DNA of 64,000 nt, taken from the NCBI RefSeq assembly GCF_000827125.1, contig NZ_CP010311.1:2418001-2482000 (forward strand), in the 5' to 3' direction. The DNA comes from Geoalkalibacter subterraneus (GTDB lineage: Bacteria; Desulfobacterota; Desulfuromonadia; Desulfuromonadales; Geoalkalibacteraceae). The position numbers and the translations under genes are program-made. Shown here in pieces: positions 8,643 through 15,398 of this stretch. The first letter of the stretch is position 1, and every line of letters begins with the position of its first letter. The notes beneath the pieces were generated by a model. That model did not search any database, was not told the DNA's origin, and was given only the letters and a program-made list of their open reading frames with translations.

Positions 8643-8664
8643 TTTTTGGTCAAATAGCCAAATA
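8643..8664 (-). promoter_or_regulatory. ArsR operator, permease promoter (TTTGG-N8-CCAAA)
   Basis: Hyphenated palindrome TTTGG-N8-CCAAA (arms at 8645-8649 and 8658-8662), 26-40 bp upstream of the permease ATG. The same arms and spacing occur at 9034-9055 before the arsR gene. A TTGGCT -35-like box lies inside the site on the minus strand. Confidence 0.7.
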
Positions 8665-8685
8665 TCAGAACAAAAAAAGGCAGAC

Positions 8686-9018
8686 TCAGCCCGCCTCGGG
8701 TTCAAGAAACACGGCATGCTCCCGTGCCCGGGATTTAAGCACCGATTCCACGCAATCAAAGAAATTGAGAATGCAGGGCACGCGCAAGCGGTAGAAAACC
8801 TGGTTGCCGCGCTTTTCAGCCGCGACCAGCGCCGCTTCCCGAAGAACGGTCAGATGCTTTGAAACCGTCGAGATATCCGCCCCGGCGGCATCGGTCAATT
8901 CACGCACGCAGCGCTCGGCGACGGACAACTCTTCGATAAGAAGCAGGCGGGTTGGGTGAGCCATGGCTTTGAGCACCTGCGCCCGTGCCTCGAGATGCGC
9001 TTTGCGATCTGGATTCAT
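8686..9018 (-). CDS. arsR: ArsR-family metal-responsive repressor
   Basis: A 110-residue winged-helix protein. KAMAHPTRLLLIEEL is helix 1-2, ERCVRELTDAAGADISTVSKHLTVLR the HTH, and GNQVFYRL the wing. Cysteines at 37 (first helix of the HTH), 82 and 89 (C-terminal helix) are candidate metalloid ligands; the arrangement differs from the classic ELCVCDL site. The ATG at 9018 is preferred over an upstream start because GAGGAGATC precedes it and the operator lies upstream. It is the first gene of the arsR-permease-thioredoxin-ccdA series and is probably autoregulated. Confidence 0.9.
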   Translation of the reverse strand: MNPDRKAHLEARAQVLKAMAHPTRLLLIEELSVAERCVRELTDAAGADISTVSKHLTVLREAALVAAEKRGNQVFYRLRVPCILNFFDCVESVLKSRAREHAVFLEPEAG

Positions 9019-9033
9019 TGGATCTCCTCTCAA

Positions 9034-9055
9034 TATTTGGCAATATAACCAAATA
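9034..9055 (-). promoter_or_regulatory. ArsR operator, autoregulatory (TATTTGG-N8-CCAAATA)
   Basis: Perfect 7-bp inverted arms, TATTTGG and CCAAATA, separated by 8 bp, 16-37 bp before the arsR ATG at 9018. A minus-strand promoter (TTGGCT, 17 bp, AATATT) overlaps it. It has the same architecture as the site at 8643-8664. Confidence 0.75.
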
Positions 9056-9090
9056 GCCAAACACGTGCAAGGGGGATTTTACATAAAATC

Positions 9091-9187
9091 AACTCCTCCC
9101 CCCAGCGGGGGGAGGTTGGGAGGGGGGAGCGCGCAATTTTACCGTATGCCCCCTCCCTAACCCTCCCCCGCTGGGAGGGAACCCCCT
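9091..9187. repeat. G/C-run inverted repeat element between hypF and arsR
   Basis: Two inverted copies of a block containing CTCCC(C)CCAGCGGGGG and a following GGGAGGGGG run face each other across an A/T-rich centre. A half-size relative is at 55822-55861 and shares the AGCGCG end. It is non-coding. It may act as a bidirectional transcription barrier for hypF and arsR, which is inferred. Confidence 0.7.
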
Positions 9188-9206
9188 TTCTGAGAATTGA
9201 CGCTCA

Positions 9207-11516
9207 TCAGGTTGATTTTTTCCCGAACCGTCGTCCCGCAATGACGGCCTGTCCGAGAGCCAAGCCTCCATCATTGGGCGGAACCTGCCGGTGAAGCAGG
9301 ACGTCGAATCCCCCCTCCGTCAGAATTCTGTTCGTTTTTTCCGTCAGGATACGGTTCTGAAAAACGCCCCCGGAAAGAACCACCCGCTCCAGCCCTGTCT
9401 GGAGTCGGATACGGCGACAGACCTCGGTGATGACTTGCGCCAGGCCGTTATGAAAGCGGATGCTGATCCATGCCGGACCGTGCCCGGCGCGAACATCCTC
9501 CACCACCTGGCGGATCAGCGGCGCAGGGTCGCAGACCAGAAGATCTCCGTCGTTACGAATCTCAAAACGGTAGGCAGCGGCCCCATCCCCCCTTTCGATG
9601 GCCTGCTCCAACTCAAGGGCCGCCTGCCCTTCGTAGCTGACGACCTGCCGTACACCGGCCAATGCCGCCACCGCGTCGAACAGCCGCCCACAGCTCGAAG
9701 TCAGCGGACTGTTGAGTTTTCTCGCCACCATCTGCTGCAGCAATCGGCGCTCCTGATCAGTGAAGCCGTCATCATGACTCAACTGTGGGATATCCTCTCC
9801 GTAAGCATGCAGCAAGGCGCTCAAAGCCATGCGACGCGGCTCGCGGGTTGCGGCGTCCCCGCCGGGCATGGGCAGGCAGGCCAGATGCCCGGCACGACGG
9901 AAATTTTCGAAATCACCCACCAGGAATTCGCCGCCCCAGATGGTCCCGTCGAGGCCAAGCCCGATGCCGTCGAAAATAACGCCGATCGCCGGCGCGTCCA
10001 CGCCGTTGTCGGCAAGACAGCTCGCCAGGTGGGCATGGTGGTGCTGCACCGCCACCCGCGGCAACTCGTCGCGCGCCTGGGCATAATGGGTGGAGAGATA
10101 ATCGGGATGCAGATCATGAGCGAGAACTGCAGGACGCGTCGCCAGGATCTCTTCCAGGTGCGCCGCACTCTGCTCCAGGGCACGATAGACCTCGTGGTTT
10201 TTCAGGTCGCCGATATGCTGACTCAAAAAGGCCCGGTCGCCCTGAGTCAGGCACAAGGTGTTCTTCAATTCTGCGCCCAGCGCGAGCACCGCAGGCCGGG
10301 GAGAAGACAAAGAGACTGCACGCGGGACATAGCCGCGCGAACGGCGCAGCATCATGGGGCGATCCGCCAGAACGCGGGCAATGGAGTCGTCGGTGCGGGT
10401 GTGGATGCGGCGGTCATGCACCAGGTAAGCATCGGCGATACCGCAAAGGCGTTGCGGGGCGTCGTCGTTGCGATAAACGATCGGTTCGTCACTGATATTG
10501 GCGCTGGTCATCACCAGGGCGCGAAAGTTCTCGTGCAGCAGCAGATGATGTAGCGGCGTATAGGGCAGCATCACTCCGAAGGATCTGTTGCGCGGAGCCA
10601 CCAGGGGGCTGAGGCCATGTTCGGGAACCTGATCGAGCAGGACAATCGGGCGAGCGGTGGAGGTGAGCAGGGCTTGTTCGGCGGCATCGATCCGGACCAA
10701 AGCCCGGGCAGCCTCCAGATCGCGGACCATCAGAGCGAAGGGCTTTTCGTCCCTGGCCTTGCGCCGGCGCAGCTCGGCCACCGCCTCCGAATGACCTGCA
10801 TCGACCGCCAGGTGAAATCCACCCAACCCCTTGATGGCCACAATCCGCCCCTGCCGCAACAGCTCGGCCGTTGCGGCAACAGGATCATCAATTTCGAGCA
10901 GCGGCTGCCCCTGCGCCGACAAAAGACGGACCTGGGGGCCGCAGTCCGGGCAGGCATTGGGTTGGGCGTGGAAGCGGCGGCTGGACGGATCTTCGTATTC
11001 CTCACGGCAGGCGTCGCACATGGCAAAGTCCACCATCGTCGACTTATCGCGATCGTAAGGAATTCCGGTCACAATGGAGAAGCGCGGCCCGCAGTGGGTG
11101 CAGTTGATAAAGGGGTAACGGTAGCGGCGATCGGCAGGATCGAACAATTCCCCCAGGCAGGCTTCACACACATGGGTATCCGGCGTGATACGGGCAGTTT
11201 TTCCCGCCGCCTCAACGCTCCCACGAATAACAAACTGCTTATCCCCCTGCAGGGGACAATCCGTAACATCAAACCGGGTAATCTCTGCCAGAGGGGGAAT
11301 CTTGTCTCTTAAATCAGACAGAAAAGAATCGAGGGACAAGGAAGCGCCCTCCGCTTCAATCATGACACCGCGGGAATCGTTGCACACCCAGCCGCGAACA
11401 CCATGGAGGCGTGCGATCTGATAAACAAAAGGGCGAAATCCAACCCCCTGCACAATCCCTTCGATTTCAATACGCTTGCGCTGCAACCCACAAAACCCTT
11501 TCAATCTACGCCTCAC
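9207..11516 (-). CDS. hypF: [NiFe]-hydrogenase maturation carbamoyltransferase HypF
   Basis: About 769 residues. It has an N-terminal acylphosphatase domain (GIVQGVGFRPFVYQIA), two zinc-finger blocks (CEACLGELFDPADRRYRYPFINCTHCGPRFSI and CDACREEYEDPSSRR with CPDCGP), a YrdC-like domain (KGLGGFHLAVDA) and a Kae1-like C-terminal domain (HHAHLASCLADNG, GVIFDGIGLG). It turns carbamoyl phosphate into thiocarbamate on HypE to make the CN ligands of NiFe hydrogenase. No other hyp or hydrogenase gene is in the window. The start is uncertain: GTG 11516 lies inside a 7-bp tandem repeat, and TTG codons just downstream would remove only the first dozen residues. Confidence 0.93.
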   Translation of the reverse strand: MRRRLKGFCGLQRKRIEIEGIVQGVGFRPFVYQIARLHGVRGWVCNDSRGVMIEAEGASLSLDSFLSDLRDKIPPLAEITRFDVTDCPLQGDKQFVIRGSVEAAGKTARITPDTHVCEACLGELFDPADRRYRYPFINCTHCGPRFSIVTGIPYDRDKSTMVDFAMCDACREEYEDPSSRRFHAQPNACPDCGPQVRLLSAQGQPLLEIDDPVAATAELLRQGRIVAIKGLGGFHLAVDAGHSEAVAELRRRKARDEKPFALMVRDLEAARALVRIDAAEQALLTSTARPIVLLDQVPEHGLSPLVAPRNRSFGVMLPYTPLHHLLLHENFRALVMTSANISDEPIVYRNDDAPQRLCGIADAYLVHDRRIHTRTDDSIARVLADRPMMLRRSRGYVPRAVSLSSPRPAVLALGAELKNTLCLTQGDRAFLSQHIGDLKNHEVYRALEQSAAHLEEILATRPAVLAHDLHPDYLSTHYAQARDELPRVAVQHHHAHLASCLADNGVDAPAIGVIFDGIGLGLDGTIWGGEFLVGDFENFRRAGHLACLPMPGGDAATREPRRMALSALLHAYGEDIPQLSHDDGFTDQERRLLQQMVARKLNSPLTSSCGRLFDAVAALAGVRQVVSYEGQAALELEQAIERGDGAAAYRFEIRNDGDLLVCDPAPLIRQVVEDVRAGHGPAWISIRFHNGLAQVITEVCRRIRLQTGLERVVLSGGVFQNRILTEKTNRILTEGGFDVLLHRQVPPNDGGLALGQAVIAGRRFGKKST

Positions 11517-11556
11517 GCCTCACGCCTCACGCCTCATGCATCACGCATCACGCATC
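11508..11556. repeat. Seven tandem 7-bp repeats at the hypF start
   Basis: Plus strand ACGCCTC four times, ATGCATC once and ACGCATC twice, without interruption. On the minus strand the units read GAGGCGT and GATGCGT and run into the first codon of the annotated hypF frame. Seven is not a multiple of three, so copy-number change would alter which upstream codons are in frame and the spacing of any ribosome site. Confidence 0.9.
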
Positions 11557-11629
11557 ACGCCCATAACGTTACCACCCCTCAAACAATCAAAGCAATGCGA
11601 GGCGGAACACACCGACGCCCCTGCCGGAT

Positions 11630-11697
11630 AAAAAAAATCCCCCGCTTTCGGAGGGGATGAAAGCGGGGGGATAAGGCCCGGGAGGGGACCGGGCCTT
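11630..11697 (-). terminator. Transcription terminator after the DASS transporter
   Basis: On the minus strand a CCCCCGCTTTC stem with its complement (11638-11671) is followed by eight T residues at 11637-11630, the usual intrinsic terminator. A second hairpin, GGCCCGG/CCGGGCC at 11675-11695, precedes it. It lies just downstream of the transporter stop at 11719. Confidence 0.85.
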
Positions 11698-11718
11698 TTG
11701 GAATGGGGAAGAATCAAG

Positions 11719-13464
11719 TTATTCGTGCACGGTCGCTGCCCAGTTTGGAATCTGGTCGAACACCACGTCGAAAACAGGAATGACCAGCAGGTAGGTCACC
11801 GCAACCGCAAAAACGATGCCGATGATGTTGAGCCCGAAGCCGCTGCGCGCCATCTGCGGAATCGTGACGTACCCCGAGCCGAAGACAATGGCGTTGGGAG
11901 GGGTCGCCACCGGCAGCATGAAGGCACAGGAGGCAGCGATGGCGGCAGGAACCACCAGCAGCAGGGGATTCTGACCGAGCCCCACTGCCACAGCCGACAG
12001 AATCGGCATAACCATAGCGGAAGTTGCCGTATTGGAGGTCATCTCAGTCAGGAAGATAATCAGCGCAGCGACCGCCAGCACCAGCACGATGATGGGTGCG
12101 TTTTCCAGCAAACCGACACGGGTTCCGATCCAGGTCGCAAGCCCCGTTTCCTTGAAGCCAGCCGCCAAAGCCAGGCCGCCGCCGAACAGAATCAGCACGC
12201 CCCAGGGCATCTTGACCGCCCAGTGCCAGTTCATGACAAACTCGTTTTTCTTCATGTTGATCGGAATCAGGAACAGAAGACAGGCACCGGTCATGGCAAT
12301 GGCCGCGTCGGTCACCAGAGCGGGATCCGGAAACAGAAACCCGAGTTGTTTGCGGAAAATCCAGGACAAAGCGGTCAGACCGAACACCAAAGCAGTCCAG
12401 CGCTCGCCGGTATTCATTGCCCCCATTTTTTTCAGCTCAGCGTTGATCAGATCGCGACCGCCGGGCACTTTTTTGAGTTTCATCGGGTTGGCCACCCGCG
12501 TCAACCACAGCCAGCACACAGGCAGCATGAACAGTACCAGCGGCACACCAACTTTCAGCCAGTCGGCAAAACTGATTTCAAAACCGTAGGTTTTCTGCAG
12601 GTAGCCGGCAAGAACCGTATTGGGCGGGGTGCCGATCAGGGTGGCGATGCCACCGATTGAGGCCGCATACGCGATCCCCAGCATCAGGTTGAGGCCGAAA
12701 GAAAATTTATCCGGGGAGAAATCGATTTCCTTGTCCAGCCCTTCTCTCTTCCCCTCTTCGACCACGTGAGCGATGATCGCCAGACCGATGGGCATCATCA
12801 TAACGGTGGTGGCGGTGTTGGAGACAAAGGCCGAGAGGGCCGCAGTCGCCACCATAAACCCGAAAATCAGGCGTGCTGGGGAGAATCCGACCGTTTTAAC
12901 GATGTTCATGGCGATGCGACGGTGCAGATCCCAGCGCTGCATGGACAGCGCAATGATAAAGCCACCCATGAACAAAAAGATCAGATGGCTGGCATAGGGC
13001 GCGGTCGCCTGCTTGGTATGCATGATACCTAGCAGGGGAAACAGCGCGATGGGCAGAAGACTCGTAGCTGGAATCGGAATCGACTCGCACATCCACCAGG
13101 CGGCCATCAGCAGCGCCACAGCGGCCATTTTCTGAGCGGCAGGCTCCATTTCAGTCGGCGTAGGCAGCAGCAGCATCAGCACAAAAAGAACCGGCCCCAA
13201 GATAAGACCGAAAAGCTGGCGCCGAGTGTATTCGCTGGGATCACCTTCTTCGACCCCGCCGGGTCCGGACTTCAACCGCCCGACATGCTCCGCCGGGGCT
13301 TCTTCAATTTCATCGGCCAGATCGACGTCGCTCTCCCGACGACCATTGCTGAATGCCAGGTGATCCTCTTTGAAACGCCGCAAAAGCGCCTGAGGCCGCA
13401 CCAGGCAGAGGGCCTTGGTTTCGTCGTGCATACGCCAGAGGCGATCCCACATGGTTGAAAGCAT
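11719..13464 (-). CDS. DASS/SLC13-family sodium:carboxylate (or sulfate) symporter
   Basis: 581 residues. A charged N-terminal extension of about 85 residues precedes about eleven hydrophobic segments. Family motifs are FVSNTATTVMMMPIG (first SNT substrate/sodium site), IGGIATLIGTPPNTVL, and in the second half LTEMTSNTATSAMVMPILSAVA (second SNT site) with MLPVATPPNAIVFGSG. It imports dicarboxylates or related anions with Na+. The ATG at 13464 follows AAGGAGAAGG. A sigma-54 promoter and two palindromes lie upstream, and an NtrC-type regulator with sensor kinase is encoded next door, the standard layout for C4-dicarboxylate uptake control. Confidence 0.88.
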   Translation of the reverse strand: MLSTMWDRLWRMHDETKALCLVRPQALLRRFKEDHLAFSNGRRESDVDLADEIEEAPAEHVGRLKSGPGGVEEGDPSEYTRRQLFGLILGPVLFVLMLLLPTPTEMEPAAQKMAAVALLMAAWWMCESIPIPATSLLPIALFPLLGIMHTKQATAPYASHLIFLFMGGFIIALSMQRWDLHRRIAMNIVKTVGFSPARLIFGFMVATAALSAFVSNTATTVMMMPIGLAIIAHVVEEGKREGLDKEIDFSPDKFSFGLNLMLGIAYAASIGGIATLIGTPPNTVLAGYLQKTYGFEISFADWLKVGVPLVLFMLPVCWLWLTRVANPMKLKKVPGGRDLINAELKKMGAMNTGERWTALVFGLTALSWIFRKQLGFLFPDPALVTDAAIAMTGACLLFLIPINMKKNEFVMNWHWAVKMPWGVLILFGGGLALAAGFKETGLATWIGTRVGLLENAPIIVLVLAVAALIIFLTEMTSNTATSAMVMPILSAVAVGLGQNPLLLVVPAAIAASCAFMLPVATPPNAIVFGSGYVTIPQMARSGFGLNIIGIVFAVAVTYLLVIPVFDVVFDQIPNWAATVHE

Positions 13465-13587
13465 CTTTCCTTCTCCTTCCAAGCAAATTGATAAAAATGC
13501 AGCACCTGAATTCTTGTGCCCCGTGGGGCTGTCCTGTCAAAAAACAACACGGAACACCAGGCGACAAAAAGACCGGTTTTGATTTTT

Positions 13588-13604
13588 AGCAATGCAGGTG
13601 CCAA
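13588..13604 (-). promoter_or_regulatory. Sigma-54 promoter of the DASS transporter
   Basis: Minus strand TTGGCACCTGCATTGCT matches the -24/-12 consensus TGGCAC-N5-TTGCW exactly, with GG and GC 12 bp apart. The predicted start is near 13577, about 110 bp before the ATG at 13464. Confidence 0.9.
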
Positions 13605-13748
13605 AAACTCCGCGATATATCAAAGGCCACATGCCATATCCGGTAAAACCCTGTTTTCATACTACTTTAAGGATCACAAAAAGATTATTTTCTAAAATAT
13701 CGTTATAAAATTCTTGAACATAAGTCACGACATCTTTCCTGTCAGCAA

Positions 13749-13813
13749 GGCTGATTTCAGCCTCTTCTGTTGATCTCCCCTCAAAGTTCTACCCGTTATT
13801 GCTGTAAACAGCA
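13749..13813. promoter_or_regulatory. Paired upstream activator sites (GCTG-N4-CAGC)
   Basis: Two palindromes of identical design: GGCTGATTTCAGCC at 13749-13762 and TGCTGTAAACAGCA at 13800-13813. They are 51 bp apart centre to centre and about 150-210 bp upstream of the sigma-54 promoter of the transporter. This fits binding sites of the NtrC-type regulator encoded at 13879-15270. Confidence 0.7.
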
Positions 13814-13814
13814 T

Positions 13815-13845
13815 AAAAAAACCCCTGGCTGATTTTCGCCAGGGG
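13815..13845 (-). terminator. Intrinsic terminator after the NtrC-type regulator
   Basis: Minus strand CCCCTGGC stem, 8-base loop, GCCAGGGG, then seven T residues (13821-13815). It lies 34 bp past the regulator stop. Confidence 0.9.
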
Positions 13846-13878
13846 TGTTGTGCAGGCCCTTGTTGCAGATCTTGAAGA

Positions 13879-15270
13879 TCAGTCTTCCTGCTCCGCCAAC
13901 TGGTATTTTTCCAGCTTGTATCTCAGGGTTCCCCGCGGAAGGTTAAGCAGGCGCGACGTTTTGGCCACATTGCCGCCTGTGATCGCAAGCGCCTTGGAAA
14001 TCAAATCTTTTTCGACCTGGTTGATGATCTCCTCGACCACGATCCCTTCCGGTGGGATCTCAAAGGAGAAAGGCACTTCACGGCGGGGCGGTCCGCCCCA
14101 GATCTCGCGGGGTAGCATTTCGGGAGTGATCACTTCCGCATTGTGCATGATGCAGATTCTTTCAACGACGTTACGAAGCTCGCGTACGTTGCCAGGCCAG
14201 TGGTAGCGCATCAGCAGATCGATGGCCGGCCGGGAAACATCACGTATCGCCTTGTTGAACTCCCGGCTGAAGCGTTTAAAGAAGTGGTCGAGCAACTGAG
14301 GGATATCCTCCCTTCGCTCTCTTAAGGGCGGCATATGGATCGGGAACACATTGAGTCGATAGTAAAGGTCTTCGCGAAATTCACGGTCGTCGATCGCCTG
14401 CTTCAGATCGCGGTTGGTTGCGGCAATGACACGTACATCGATATCGATGTTGCGCACCCCACCGAGGCGGCGGATCTTGCGATCTTCAAGCACGCGCAAA
14501 AGCTTGACCTGCAGGTTGAGGCCCATCTCGCCGATCTCATCGAGGAAAACCGTGCCTCCGTTGGATTCCTCGATCAAACCGATCTTTCGGTTCTTGGCAT
14601 CGGTAAAAGCGCCGCGCTCATGACCGAAAAGCTCTGTTTCCAGCAAGTTGAAGGGTAGAGATCCGCAATTGATTTCGACAAAGGGACGCTCCTTGCGGGA
14701 CGACAACTGGTGGATGGCGCGAGCGACAAGCTCCTTGCCGGTGCCGCTTTCCCCGGTAATCAGCACGGTGGCGTGTTCATGTTTTGCCACCTCCTGGATC
14801 TGGTGAAAAACCTGCAGCAACTGGGGGCTGGAGCCGATCATGTCGGTCTCGCCGAATTGAGCACTGCCCTCACGCTTGAGATGCCGCACCTCGCGACGCA
14901 GATTCTGGGTTTCCAATGCCAGCTTGACGATCAGATGAATGGCGTCGGCCTTGAACGGTTTTTTAATGTAGTCGTAGGCTCCAAGCTTCAGCGCCTCGAC
15001 GGCACTCTCTACCGTCCCATAGCCGGTGATGATGATGACCAGAACCTCCGGATCAACCTCCCGCAGTTCCCGCAGGACATCCAGGCCGCTGCGGTGACCG
15101 AGATTGAGATCGAGCAGCACCAGGTCGATCTCCTCTTCACTCACCCGGCGCACCGCTTCCTCGCTGCTGTCCGTGGAAAAAGGGCGGTAACCATCATCTG
15201 CAAGAATACGTTCCAGGTTCTCGCGGATAAACGCTTCATCATCGACAATCAGGATTTTTTCCATGGGCAT
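13879..15270 (-). CDS. NtrC/DctD-type sigma-54-dependent response regulator
   Basis: 463 residues. It has a receiver domain (VDDEAF, phospho-acceptor in LVLLDLNLG, Lys in YIKKPF), a sigma-54 AAA+ domain from about residue 140 (Walker A GESGTGKE, Walker B GTVFLDEIGEM) and a C-terminal Fis-type HTH (GGNVAKTSRLLNLPRGTLRYKLEKY). The sigma-54 contact loop reads GAFTDA rather than the usual GAFTGA. It probably activates the DASS transporter under control of the kinase at 15399-17894; both assignments come from position and the paired palindromes. ATG 15270 or ATG 15264 could be the start. Confidence 0.9.
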   Translation of the reverse strand: MPMEKILIVDDEAFIRENLERILADDGYRPFSTDSSEEAVRRVSEEEIDLVLLDLNLGHRSGLDVLRELREVDPEVLVIIITGYGTVESAVEALKLGAYDYIKKPFKADAIHLIVKLALETQNLRREVRHLKREGSAQFGETDMIGSSPQLLQVFHQIQEVAKHEHATVLITGESGTGKELVARAIHQLSSRKERPFVEINCGSLPFNLLETELFGHERGAFTDAKNRKIGLIEESNGGTVFLDEIGEMGLNLQVKLLRVLEDRKIRRLGGVRNIDIDVRVIAATNRDLKQAIDDREFREDLYYRLNVFPIHMPPLRERREDIPQLLDHFFKRFSREFNKAIRDVSRPAIDLLMRYHWPGNVRELRNVVERICIMHNAEVITPEMLPREIWGGPPRREVPFSFEIPPEGIVVEEIINQVEKDLISKALAITGGNVAKTSRLLNLPRGTLRYKLEKYQLAEQED

Positions 15271-15398
15271 TTATCCTTCTCAGCTGCCCTGCCTTTTCGG
15301 GGCAGTTCTCAGCAGAAAACAACGTAAAATATGAATAACACTGATGCTATTGATTCTGGAAGGTATTGGCAACAGAAAAATGGTGGATTTTCGCCACA

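Larger units (their letters stand above)
13483..13878. other. Regulatory intergenic region before the DASS transporter
   Basis: This 396-bp gap holds the sigma-54 promoter (13588-13604), two upstream palindromes (13749-13762 and 13800-13813) and the terminator of the regulator gene (13815-13845). The stretch 13620-13745 is A/T-rich, as expected for DNA that must bend between activator and promoter. No gene is visible. Confidence 0.8.
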
